A DNA stretch of 64,000 bases, taken from NCBI GenBank assembly GCA_030770545.1, contig CM061106.1, forward strand, positions 17,133,001-17,197,000. The letters are read 5' to 3'. A program made the translations under genes and the position numbers. The stretch's first letter is position 1; every line of letters starts with the position of its first letter. Shown one piece after another: positions 11,307-21,242 of this stretch. Under the pieces are notes generated by a model that saw only the letters and a list, made by a program, of their open reading frames with translations, was not told the DNA's origin and did no database searches. This DNA is from Macropodus opercularis (taxonomy: Eukaryota; Chordata; Actinopteri; Anabantiformes; Osphronemidae).

Positions 11307-14300
11307 CTAACTATACGCTTTGTCAAAAAGAAAGGTTTTAAGCCTAGTTTTAAAACTAGAGAGGGTGTCTGCTTCTCGAACCTGGACTGGAAGCTGGTTC
11401 CATAGGAGAGGAGCTTGGTAGCTAAATGCTCTGCCTCCCGTTCTACATTTAGAAACTCTAGGAACCACAAGTAGACCAGCGCTCTGAGAACGAAGCGTTC
11501 TGTTGGGAGCATAAGGAGCTATGAGGTCTTTAAGATAAGATGGAGCTTTATTATGAAGAGCTTTGTAGGTGAGGAGAAGAATTTTGAATTCTATCCTAGT
11601 TTTAACAGGGAGCCAATGCAGAGAAGCTAATGTTGGAGAAATGTGATCTCTCTTCCTAAGTCCAGTCAGAACTCTGGCTGCAGCATTTTGAATTAACTGG
11701 AGGATTTTCAAAGAGTTATTGGGACAACCTATGAGTAGCGAGTTACAGTAGTCAAGCCTAGAGGTAACAAATGCATGGATTAATTTTTCAGCATCACTCT
11801 GTGAGAGGATGCTCCTAATTTTAGCAATATTCCTCAGGTGGAAGTAGGCGGTTCTAGAGATTTCTTTAATATATGGTGTAAAGGACAGATCTTGGTCAAC
11901 AATGACACCAAGGTTCCTGACAGTAGAACTTGAAGCTAACGTTATGTCATCCAAAGTAACAATCTGATTCAATAATGAGTCTCTCTGGTTTTTAGCACCA
12001 ATTATAATAACCTCAGTTTTATCTGAATTCAGTTGTAGAAAGTTATGGGACATCCAGGATTTGATATCATTTAAACAAGTTTGAAGTTTGACTAATTGGT
12101 TTGTTTCCTCTGGTTTCATGGACAAATATAACTGAGTATCATCTGCATAGCAGTGGAAATTTATAGAATGTTTTCTAATAATATTACCAAGGGGAGACAT
12201 GTAAAGACTGAAAAGTATTGGACCAAGCACAGAACCCTGTGGAACTCCAAAGCTAATTCCTGTGCGGATGGAAGATTGATCATGAACATGAACAAATTGG
12301 AATCTGTTCAACAGATAAGACTTAAACCATCCCAGTGCTTTTCCTTTAATCCCAATGCTATGTTCCAGTCTCTGCAATAGAATCTTGTGATCTATCGTAT
12401 CAAATGCTGCACTAAGATCTAACAGGACAAGTACAGAAACTAGACCATTGTCTGAAGCTGTGAGAAGATCATTAGTGACTCTAATCAGAGCTGTTTCTGT
12501 GCTATGATGTAATCTGAATCCTGACTGGAAATCTTCATATAGGTCATTTCTACGCAAGTGGTCACATAATTGTTTAGCTACGGTTTTTTCAAGAACTTTA
12601 GAAATAAAGGGCAGATTGGATATAGGCCTATAATTTGCAAGTTCTCTAGGGTCAAGAGTAGGTTTTTTCAATAAAGGTTTGACCACAGCAACCTTAAAAG
12701 CCTGTGGTACGTAGCCTGTAACCAGCGATTGGTTGATTTGATTTAATATGCACGTGCTGATTAATGGAAGAATTTCTTTGAGTAATCTAGTTGGGATTGG
12801 GTCTAAGAGACAAGTAGCTGATTTAGCAGAGTTAATTATTGAAGTTAACTCAGTGTGATCTATGGGGGAAAAGCAGTTTAAGTAAGACATAGGTCTAACC
12901 AGCAGATCTAAGGCTGTTGGATCTGCAGATCCGTTTATGACTTTTGTTGACAGATTCTGATAAATCTTTTCTCTAATGGTTATAATTTTATTGGTAAAGA
13001 AATTCATAAAGTCGTTGCTGCTGAGATTTAAAGGGACACTAGGCTCAACACAGCTATGACTCTTAGTCAGCCTGGCTACAGTGCTGAAAAGAAACCTGGG
13101 GTTGTTTTTATTTTCCTCAATTAATGATGAATAGTATGTGGTTCTAGCAACACAAAGTGCTTTTTATGTAGTATTAAACTGTCTTTCCATGCTAGACAGG
13201 ATTCACCTAATTTGTTGGAACGCCACAATCTTTCTAGTTTCCGAGTCCTCTGCTTAAGGCTGCGGATGTCTGAGTTATACCATGGAGCTAACCTCCTCTG
13301 ATTCACTGGCTTCTACTTCAGAGGAGCAACAGTGTCTAAAATTGTAGCATCATCAACAAGACAATCTACCTGCTCATGATTCAGATGACTGCTCTCCTCT
13401 GTGTAGCTACAAGGGAATGAGACAAAAGATGATGGAATCATCTCCTTAAATCTGACAACAGCATCATCAGATAAACATCTGCTGTAATAGAACTTATTTC
13501 CAACTGTTGTCAGGTCTGTTATGGTAAATTCAAACATTATTAAGAAATGGTCAGATAACAGAGGGTTTTGAGGGAGAACTTTTAAATGATCAATCTCAAC
13601 CCCATAAGTCAGGACAAGATCAAGAGTGTGATTAAGACAGTGAGTGGGTTCATTCACACGCTGACTAAAACCAATAGAATCCAGTAGTGAATTAAATGCA
13701 ATGTTGAGACAGTTACTGTCAACATCTACATGAATGTTAAAGTCGCCCACTACAATCACCTTATCTGTGCTGAGAACTAAGTTAGATAAAAACTCTGAGA
13801 ATTCAGTTAAGAACTCTGAATATGGACCAGGAGGACGGTAGACAACACAGAACACAACTGGTTTCTGGGTTTTACAGTCTGAGTGAGAAAGGCTCAGAGT
13901 GAGGCTCTCAAAAGAATTATAGTTATGTTTAGGGCTAGGAATAATTAATAAATCTGAGTTATATATTGCTGCTACTCCTCCACCTCTACCTGAACTTCTA
14001 GGAATATGATGGTTGATGTGACTGGTTGGAGTTGACTCATTCAGACAAACGTATTCATCCTGCTGCAGCCAGGTTTCAGTGAGACTAAATAAATCTATGT
14101 GATGGTCACTTATCAAGTCATTTATTAACAGAGATTTAGAAGAGAGAGATCTGATATTTAATAGAGCACATTTAATTCTTTTATTGTTACTTTGTTCTGT
14201 ACGAGGAGCTGTCTTGATGTTTATTAGATTCCTGTGAATCACTCCTCTTTTATTTATTTGTGATTTATATAATTTAGGTGGTCGGGGAGCAGACACAGTC

Positions 14301-14395
14301 TCGATGGGAGTGTTACAGCTACGAGCGGGTGGCGGCTGAGAGTCTGCAGAGAGGCGTGTAAGACTGCGACTCTGCGTCCTGGGCTCCACTCTGGG
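11307..14395 (-). pseudogene. L2 LINE ORF2: endonuclease plus reverse transcriptase, broken
   Basis: The 5' part (14,395-13,316) is an APE-type endonuclease with KCALLNIRSL, LTETWL, VVGDFNIH and a terminal LSDHFL motif. An in-frame TAG at 13,313-13,315 interrupts it. The same frame then continues through RLAPWYNSDIRSLK until a one-base shift in an A run near 13,165-13,170. The 3' part (from about 13,165, with the intact frame 13,007-11,307) is the reverse transcriptase: NYRPISNLPFISKVLEK, LLDLSAAFDTIDH, GVPQGSVLGP and the catalytic YADDTQLY. The C terminus is cysteine-poor and ends ...FKTRLKTFLFDKAYS. The enzyme would do target-primed reverse transcription, but this copy cannot make it. Confidence 0.88.
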
Positions 14396-15201
14396 TCATG
14401 GTTTAGGGAGTCTAATAAACTTGGCCATGTTACTAGAGAGCAGAGACGCTCCATCCAAAGTGGGATGGACGCCGTCTCTTCTAATCAGCCCAGGTTTTCC
14501 CCAAAAACTGCTCCAATTGTCTACAAAGCCCACATCGCTTGCTGGACACCACCTAGACAGCCAGCGGTGAAGCGACGACAGGCGGCTAAACATGTCGTCG
14601 CTGGTCAGATTGGGGAGGGGTCCAGAGAAAACTACGGAGTCCGACATCGTTTTGGCAAACGAACACACCGACTCAATGTTAGTTTTAGTGACTTCCGATT
14701 GGCGTAACCGGGAGTCATTAGTTCCTGCGTGTATTACGATCTTACTGTATTTACGCTTACCCTTATGCAGGAGCTTCAGGTAAGACTGGATGTCGCCCGC
14801 TCTGGCCCCGGGAATGCACTTAACTATGACCGCTGGCGTCTCTAACTTCACGTTTCTGACTATGGAGTCACCAATGATCAGGGTGGGTTTCTCAGCGGGT
14901 GAGTCGCTGAGTGGGGAAAATCTGTTTGAAACGTGAAGCGGCTGGTGGTGAACCGTGGGCGACTGCCTAGAACTACGACTCCTACGAACCGTCACCCAGT
15001 CACATCCCGGCTGCTCGGGACCCACTGAGGGACGAGTAGCAGCTAAGCTAGGAGGCAAGATTCCAAATCAGTCAGCCTCGCCTCCAGCGCTGCCACTATC
15101 TCACACTTATTACAGATACCATTAACACTAATGGAGGCAGAGGACGAGCTAAACATAAGGCACACCGAGCAAGAAAAAGAAGGAGAAGACAGGGAAGCCA
15201 T
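14396..15201 (-). pseudogene. L2 LINE ORF1 with SGNH-esterase domain, frameshifted
   Basis: From an ATG at 15,201 the frame reads MASLSSPSFSCSVC...CNKCEIVAALEARLTDLES, with two CxxC pairs and a short helical segment, then hits a stop near 15,050. The main frame (15,058-14,396) needs a frame shift there. It carries the SGNH hydrolase signature: GDSIVR (catalytic Ser), GTND and DGVHP (Asp/His). Esterase ORF1 proteins are known from CR1/L2 elements. It ends at TGA 14,396-14,398, in the same frame as the endonuclease that follows. Confidence 0.8.
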
Positions 15202-15440
15202 GGCAGAAAGTTAAGCTAGCTTAGCCGAAAAGACCAGAAAGCTACGAAATTAGCAGTGTTTTTAATGAAAGGGGAATAAGGTGCTTGAGTATTACAAGCG
15301 TGCGACCCTTAGGCACTCGAAACAAGTTAGAAAACAACAGTAAAGAGATAAAAGTGAGGAGAGTTGTTTAGCAAAAACGCTGCTGCGACCAGCAACAGAC
15401 CAGCAGGAAACCTCGGTGACAGGAAGTGACGCGATACGCT

Positions 15441-15853
15441 TACCGTCAGTCAGCCAATGTGTGAAAAATCACATTTTAAGGATCAACATCAGTCTTACAC
15501 ACTTCAATCAACACTTTAATCAACATTTCTAAATCATGTTTTGGTCAAGCTTCCATCTTGGTTTCACTTTGTTTGTTCCCCAACGCTGTTCTTCCACATG
15601 TTCTTCCACATTTCTCCCCTTCTCTTCTTCGTTGGTGCTGATGCCTCTGACATGGTGACATGTCACTACTATCAGTAGTTAACACTGGCTCCTTTTCTAA
15701 TTCTTCCTCTTCGGAAGGTCTCCTCTCATGTTGTTTTCTCCTCTAAGGCCTTTAATGTGAGACAAACCTCTGCCTTGCATTCCATTCCATTTTCATTGTT
15801 TCCTTAAGACCAGAAAGGAATCTTTTTTTTCGTCTGTCGATGAGCCCAGAGAA
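15441..15853. other. No recognised gene
   Basis: This is flanking sequence between the LINE 5' end and the ORF at 15,854. It is pyrimidine-rich at about 15,580-15,730. If the following ORF is spliced or belongs to a retroelement, this could be its leader. Confidence 0.3.
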
Positions 15854-16279
15854 ATGGACATCGAGGGTATGGGTGAATTACAACAAAGAAATGAGGAAGC
15901 ACCCTGTGAGGAGCTGTGTAAGCATTTCAGGCCTTATCAGCCTCAGAGCGAGATGGAAGAAAAGGGAAATGCCGAGCAAGAGCCTGTCTGTCCTAAAAGG
16001 AGCAGATGGAGTGAGCAGGGGCAAAATATGCGATATAGAAAGCCTTTTCAGAGGAAACAACATGATCATCCTAAGCAGATATCCCCTGAGAGAGTGGTTG
16101 CCATGGAGAGGGCGGTGCGACCCCAGCAGCAGCTAGAGGAAGAAGAAGTTGTGATGGAAGTCGGCTGCCTGTCACCAAAGTTAGGAACATCAGAACCCAA
16201 AAATAGAGAGAAGGGAGAGAAGTCTGTGCAAGCAAACAGTTTGTTAGAAGGAGAGTGGGAAATTTTAGATGAAGTTTGA
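15854..16279 (+). CDS. Unknown 141-residue charged protein, possibly retroelement-derived
   Basis: The frame opens with an ATG in good initiation context (GAAATGG) and is intact to TGA. The product is rich in Glu, Lys, Arg and Gln, with PYQPQSEMEEK, PKRSRWSEQ and a Glu run (QQQLEEEEVV). It has no membrane segment, no catalytic motif, and no domain I recognise. A diverged, broken relative lies on the opposite strand at 6.4-6.65 kb. An LTR-like block starts at its 3' end, so it could be the last ORF of an endogenous retroelement. Function unknown. Confidence 0.4.
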   Translation: MDIEGMGELQQRNEEAPCEELCKHFRPYQPQSEMEEKGNAEQEPVCPKRSRWSEQGQNMRYRKPFQRKQHDHPKQISPERVVAMERAVRPQQQLEEEEVVMEVGCLSPKLGTSEPKNREKGEKSVQANSLLEGEWEILDEV

Positions 16280-17440
16280 AGTTTTAATAGTTAAACTACA
16301 TTTGTACTCAACTATATGATTTTACACGGGTTGCATAACAACTATACTTATGATGATTGTTATGAAGTATAACCATGTGATGAGTTTATAATTACTCAGA
16401 ATGATTACTATTGCTGATTCCTTAACAAAAATGATGTTTGTTAATCAAATGTGTTTGATTTTTAAGGATGAAATCAGATGAACTGTGACCAGGTTGAAAC
16501 AACGTTCAAAAGTGTTAAATGAATGAAGTAAAAGATCAATCAAAATAATTTCTGTGTGCATCAGCTAAATATTAAGGAAGTACAGGGCCGGTGGAAAGTA
16601 CCAGAAGGGCCAGGAGGATGTGATGGGGGATGGGAAGAACATGAAGAGCAGCATCTCTGACCAAGGTTGAGACAGGGATTAGATCATGTCTGTTCACGTG
16701 TGAATACTGTCCTGCCATTGGTTGATAAAGGTTGAACACGCGCTAAGCATCAACTTACTGTGCCTGTAAACCACCAATGATGCTACAGATGTGATTTTAT
16801 GTTTATGATTAAGGAGGAGACAGGAAGATGAGCTAAAATTTAGTATAAAAATCCTGGATTTTGGCTGGTTGGGCAGATTGCTCACTGTTGCAGGGGGACC
16901 CTCTGTCAGTCTGAACCAAAAACTGAGAAGCAGAGGAAGAGAGAAGATCCAAAGCAGAAATCGGCCTCACGGCCTGACTGCCCCTTGTGCAGTTTTGCTC
17001 CGGCACTTGACGGAGCATGAAGCATCACGGAGAAGATCTACAGCTGGGCCTCAGTTTCCAACCCAGAGACTCTCAGCCAACAATCTTCACATCTGTGTCG
17101 TGCCCACTCTTCAACCAGCCTTAGACTTCAAAAGGGGTTGTGAGTAGAGTAGCACCATAGGGCAAGAATAGTTACCTATATACTCAATACAGTGTAATCT
17201 TGATATTTTAATCAATTTTTATTACTTGCTGTTAGCTTTTGCATCGCATTTTGCTGAATAAAGTACCACATCTGCAGTTAAAGTAAAAGCTTCCTTGCTT
17301 TAATTGTCTGTAATAAGGGTTTCTTCAAAGAGCTCGTAGCTTCTACTCGTTGACGTAAAAGTATCCGATCGTGTGTGACTAAGCCAGGCTCACATGATGA
17401 AAGCTCTTGTCGGTTTAGTCTAGACCCGAAATTAACACCT
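16265..17440 (+). mobile_element. LTR-like block of a degraded retroelement
   Basis: A TATA box (TATAAAA, 16,844-16,850) is followed about 410 bp later by a poly(A) signal (AATAAA, 17,257-17,262). A purine-rich stretch (about 16,247-16,260) precedes the block. This order fits U3-R-U5 of a long LTR with a large R region. Both ends are estimates: I could not confirm TG...CA ends or a target duplication, and no gag or pol is visible beside it. It could instead be a host promoter/terminator pair. Confidence 0.35.
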
Positions 17441-18063
17441 CCTGTGTGGTAAAAGTATACTTATCACCAAAACTTATTCCAGCAACCACAACAACTGTTA
17501 CTTTAAGAAGGAAGCTGCCGTTAACCAGGGTGACTCATTGGTATCTGTAATTTTCTGGTCTATACAGGTGCTGATGTTAGTGCAAGCAGGGGGAACATTG
17601 GGATGAAGGTAGTGAATTAGCTGAATGAATTCCTTCGCCTCAGCCTAGAATAGAAACCTGTACTGTTAAACCCCAGGCAGGCTGATAAATTTACCACTTT
17701 AATGTGAGGGCTGGCCTACTCTCTTGTACTAGAGGGTCAGGGTAACAAACACGTCACATAGAGATCTCCTCCACCTCTAGAGAGAACAAGAGAGCAGATC
17801 AGTGATTGTCCACATCGTCCCTTCATCAGCTGTCACACCAGTATAAAGAGCAGCAGGGACTTCAGTCGTGTTCAGAGCAGAAGTGGAGCAGCTTCCTTCC
17901 ATATCATCTTAACGTCTTCAACTGAAGCTTAAAATCTGCTCTCGGCAGATGTCGTGCTACTGAGTCATCAGTTTAGGTTGGCGTTTTACAGGAAACACTG
18001 CGACACTAACTGAGTTAACAATACTGATGAAAGCAGCACAGACTGACTCAAGCCTCTACTGAC
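17441..18063. other. Flank with a possible TATA promoter
   Basis: A TATAAAG at 17,842-17,848 is followed by a purine-rich leader-like sequence, which could be a plus-strand promoter of a lost gene. No ORF follows, so support is weak. Confidence 0.25.
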
Positions 18064-18205
18064 CTCAGAGTCTCCAGTTGACAGTCTGGAGCAGGTTATG
18101 AAGATGCTTCACTGATGAATCCTGCAGGTTGTTGTGGCTCAGGTCCAGTTATGTTAGATGTGACGGGTTGGACTTCAGAATCACAGCTGATCTCTCACAA
18201 ATAGC
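18064..18205 (-). pseudogene. Degenerate NLR-type leucine-rich-repeat exon
   Basis: On the minus strand the frame reads ILKSNPSHLT-stop-LDLSHNNLQDSSVKHLHNLLQ, the repeat typical of fish NLRC3-like proteins, and ends at a GGTC donor-like site. An in-frame TAA and a lost CRLE terminus mark it as dead. Confidence 0.65.
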
Positions 18206-18450
18206 AGTGACTCAATTTGAATAAAGAATCAAAGCTGAAACAGTAGAAAACAAAGTTTGAACAAATCAGTTTGAACAAATAAATGAATTAAAAAAACGAG
18301 AACAGGCTTAACCACAGAAGAAGAAACCAGACGTTACTACGAAGACCCTCAGTGTGGATCAGTAGAACATCAGCCTCATGTCTACGGTTTAGTGTTAGCA
18401 CAGCGTTCATATCACATTAATCTACACGGAACTAAAACATGGAGTCTGAC

Positions 18451-18505
18451 CTCAGAGTCTCCAGTCGACAGTGACGACTCTCCAGAAAGCCACACAGATG
18501 CTTTA
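18451..18505 (-). pseudogene. Second NLR-type LRR exon fragment
   Basis: On the minus strand it reads KHLCGFLESRHCRLETLR and then a GTCAG donor-like sequence. It matches the 3' end of the same LRR exon type about 390 bp away. Only the exon tail remains. Confidence 0.6.
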
Positions 18506-18752
18506 TAGCATTTCCATCTTTTTTGCAAAGTCTACTACTATCTGTCCTTCTGCGTTCCTGTCCTGATGATCAAACCTGCCTATCACAGTCTCATCACCTC
18601 TGTTCCCTTCAACACATCCATTGAAATCTCAACCAATCACCACTTTAGTTGCATTACAACACGATACAAGTGCATCCCGTTACAAACCACATCTCTTCAA
18701 AATAAAACAAGTTGTTGAAAACACTTTGCTGCATTAACGAGCATAAACTTAC

Positions 18753-19216
18753 TCCAAAATGCTGCAGCGTGTCTTTAGTGAAGAACGAAGTTCAGAGACA
18801 GATTTTATCTCCTTCTGGACGAATCAAATGCACAGAGTCAGAAAACTACTTCCAACCAGTCGTTCACGTTGAATGGACTCATTTCAACACTGCCTAATGT
18901 TTCTCGTCGTGGCGGTAGGTTCTTGAAAGCACCATGTCTCATCAACGGACACAAACCAAAACCATCACACGCTGATTCATTACAGATTGTAGCTGTAGAG
19001 ATTGTGTTTACACCTCAGAAAGTCTTTCAGCAGATTTTCACTTCGTTTAGGTCCCAGACTGGGAGAAAACGACATCGCTGGCTGATGACGTCACACGTGT
19101 GACCTAGTTTTCTGGCGAGCACTGCCATCAGCCATAGAGCTACAGCGCCACTCGCTGGATAATGTGAGGAACTACTCTCTACTCACCAGAGAGAATTGTT
19201 ACCTCTTCATTTAGAA
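18753..19216 (-). promoter_or_regulatory. Inverted copy of the zinc-finger promoter and 5' exon
   Basis: The reverse complement of this block matches 2,275-2,643, including the CRE (TGACGTCA, 19,086-19,093) and the donor GTAAGT (18,747-18,752). Homology runs on into the intron to about 18,610. Relative to the left copy it carries an insertion of roughly 130 bp (about 18,920-19,060). No zinc-finger exon is visible downstream on the minus strand, so this is probably an orphan promoter. Confidence 0.6.
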
Positions 19217-20316
19217 TTAACAGCCTTTGCTTCTATTTCCTTGTTTTTCTGATGTGGCTACATTTATATATTTACGCTGTAGAATCCATTTGATTTTAGT
19301 GAGCATCATTCAATGCAAATTAGAACAAACACACACAGTGAATGCAGAGTGATGTTGTCCTACAGGAGAAGGGGGTGGTGGTGAGGGGGGAATTTAACAG
19401 AGACACACTCACCCTCTAATGTTTCCATTGGAGGCGAATGAACTTCTGCACCACACGTTTGATTTTATAATAGTAGATGTCATTTACACACTAGATTTTC
19501 AGAGACAGTCCTGGATATCGAGGACAAATCCCCAGTTTACTTTGCTACAGTTACAGTATAAGCTCAATCACGGCTCTGTGTTTCCATTTCACACTCTTAC
19601 AGCTAAAGCTCCCCCTCCCTCTGACAATGGTGTCAACACATCGCAACAATAAACAACATAACTAGTGAAGGATTGTGTATACTTAAAAGCTTGGATAGTA
19701 GGATGCAGGCAGAAAATAGAATAAGCTGAATACATTAAAGTATAGTTTAAAACATATGAAGTTTAGAGAGACTGCGGGAGGTCAAATATGGTGTTATGCC
19801 AAAAAGAACTAGAATTGGGTCAGAATAGTGAGATTAGTAGTAGTATGTCAGTGACAAATGCGCGCTGGTGGTAGATGATGACCCAATCACAGACTCAGAC
19901 GTGAGTTGACTTTACTGTAGTGATTTTATTAACATCATTCTTGACACACATGACTGGACTACATGACTACATTACATGGCTTGCCTTGACCTGACTATTA
20001 AACAGGTCAGGTCGTGTGTATCCCAGGCAAGACTTGACTTGACTTGACTTGACTTGATGACTGAAACACAAAGACTCACGTGAACTGGAACCACGAGCAG
20101 CAACATCACCATGTACAAACGACGGACCAACAAGGACAGAAACAAGAGGGCAGACTTAAATACAAAACTAAACAAGAAATTAAACACAGGTGTAACAACT
20201 AATTAGTAAGGAGGAGCACAGAGAGAGAACGTGACGTCACAAGACAAAAAACCTGGAGCCCTCAGCACTCTGAGGGCTGGATTGCAAGAGAGCCCCCCCT
20301 CCAATGCTGGATTCCC
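19217..20316. other. Flank of the tRNA array, no gene
   Basis: A 77-codon frame at 19,419-19,652 has no recognisable domain. The segment 19,860-20,260 looks like a dispersed repeat and contains a (GACTT)n tract. Array homology starts at about 20,317. Confidence 0.4.
20031..20056 (+). repeat. (GACTT)n microsatellite
   Basis: Five consecutive GACTT units, ending in GATGA. Confidence 0.9.
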
Positions 20317-20678
20317 GAAATCTTTCTGGGAAAGAACCGGGTTTCTCTAATTCCCTGGTTCCAATGAAGAAAACAGGTTAGATCTTTCCCTAAGTATTGA
20401 CAAACCAGCTTGTGAAACAAAGCACACTTTACTGTGGTTCCTTGAGTGCATGCAAACACGTAGAAAGTGACATGTTTGTTACCAGGTTTCACAAAACTGG
20501 TAGCATGGTGACGAGCATAGGTGCCTTCACAGTAATTGCGTTGTGTTTGACAGAACAGGAGGAGGTTTTAGTGACGCCTTGGGGAGAAAAGCACGCAAAG
20601 CTCTGTTGGCAACAGCACGTCGAAGCGATTTTCGACGTCACCTCCCAACACTAAAGACCTGCAGAAATAAGGTGCCTT

Positions 20679-20751
20679 CGCCTGAGTAGGGACTTGACAC
20701 TTGGACACTCAGACGACAAGTCTGATGCTCTACCGACTCAGGTAGCCAGGC
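20679..20751 (-). pseudogene. tRNA-Lys pseudogene (one per unit)
   Basis: The minus strand begins GCCTGGCTACCTGAGTCGG and follows vertebrate tRNA-Lys(UUU) closely through the D arm. The anticodon loop reads CTTTTCG (CTTGTCG in units 1-2) instead of CTTTTAA, and the T stem no longer pairs (CAAGT against CCCTA). No T4 terminator follows. Other copies: 22465-22537, 24178-24250, 25964-26036, 27759-27831, 29554-29626, 31351-31423, 33148-33220, 34944-35016, 36741-36813, 38538-38610, 40335-40407, 42132-42204, 43928-44000, 45725-45797, 47522-47594, 49319-49391, 51116-51188, 52913-52985, 54711-54783, 56463-56532 (3' end deleted), 58257-58329, 60054-60126, 61851-61923, 63648-63720. Confidence 0.8.
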
Positions 20752-20937
20752 TTCACGCCGTAAGCCCTCTACAGATGAGAAGTACATAACGCAACAGAGG
20801 AAGTCTCTAAACTTCACAACAAATCTTTTCTTTAGACTCCACAGTGCAGAAACGCTTTGGAACCAGGTGTTTCCTCTTGCCAATGCAACGTTTGGAGGTA
20901 ACTGTCACGTGCCCATAAGGCAGTGACAGGCTTTCAA

Positions 20938-21009
20938 GCATTGGTGGTATAGTGGTGAGAATAGCTGCTTGCCAAGCAGTTGACCTGGGTTCAATTTCCG
21001 GCCAATGCA
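20938..21009 (+). tRNA. tRNA-Gly-GCC, unit 1
   Basis: The 72-nt cloverleaf has acceptor GCATTGG paired to CCAATGC and discriminator A. The anticodon stem GCTGC/GCAGT encloses loop TTGCCAA, so the anticodon is GCC (reads GGC/GGU). A box TGGTATAGTGG and B box GGTTCAATTTC are present. The T stem has two G-U wobbles. The body resembles vertebrate tRNA-Gly(UCC) rather than the usual GCC gene. Confidence 0.88.
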
Positions 21010-21031
21010 GAGGACAGGGACTGCTGCCCCC

Positions 21032-21037
21032 TTTTTT
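21032..21037 (+). terminator. Pol III terminator of tRNA-Gly-GCC
   Basis: A T6 run sits 23 nt after the tRNA end. The same T-run follows the Gly-GCC gene in every complete unit. Confidence 0.75.
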
Positions 21038-21148
21038 CAAGGCGGCGGACCAAAGCTTCTCCTGTACTTCTAGGTGGACGCGGCAAGTTGCAGAAGATAA
21101 TCAGATTTACTCTTTAACTTACTGGACTCAACTGCGGCCGAAACGGCT

Positions 21149-21180
21149 TTCCTTCGGCGGGAATCGAACCAAGCAACTCA
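21149..21180 (-). pseudogene. Decayed tRNA-Glu 3' fragment (one per unit)
   Basis: The position matches the tRNA-Glu of the other half-unit (shared GGACTCAACNGCGGC and GGCTTTCC flanks). Only a T-loop-like GGTTCGATTCCCG and scrambled acceptor bases remain; the anticodon arm is gone. The T4 terminator of the intact gene (TTTT) is reduced to TTTC here. It recurs about 200 bp after each Gly-GCC gene. Confidence 0.65.
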
Positions 21181-21242
21181 CTGAACTTCACAACAAATCT
21201 TTTTTTTTTTGGACTCCGCAGTTCCAAAACGCTTCCGGATCT

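Larger units (their letters stand above)
10711..15440 (-). mobile_element. L2-clade LINE retrotransposon, nearly full length, inactive
   Basis: Read on the minus strand: a 5' UTR from about 15,440, an esterase-type ORF1, an endonuclease/reverse transcriptase ORF2, a 3' UTR of about 600 bp, and a (TGAATT)n tail at about 10,714-10,735. The tail follows a TATATAAATAAAG segment typical of fish L2/Maui elements. No poly(A) tail is present, as expected for L2. Both ORFs carry frame lesions. The 5' end is approximate and I could not identify target-site duplications. Confidence 0.85.

Noticed and set aside
13007..14395. LINE ORF2 as an active enzyme
   Set aside because: An in-frame TAG and a one-base frame shift interrupt the linker between endonuclease and reverse transcriptase.
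19419..19652. 77-codon ORF near the array
   Set aside because: No recognised domain and no splicing context; an open frame of this length is expected by chance.
20679..20751. Calling the Lys-like sequence a functional tRNA, or a Thr (TGT) suppressor in units 1-2
   Set aside because: The T stem does not pair, the anticodon loop is altered at two further positions and no T4 terminator follows.
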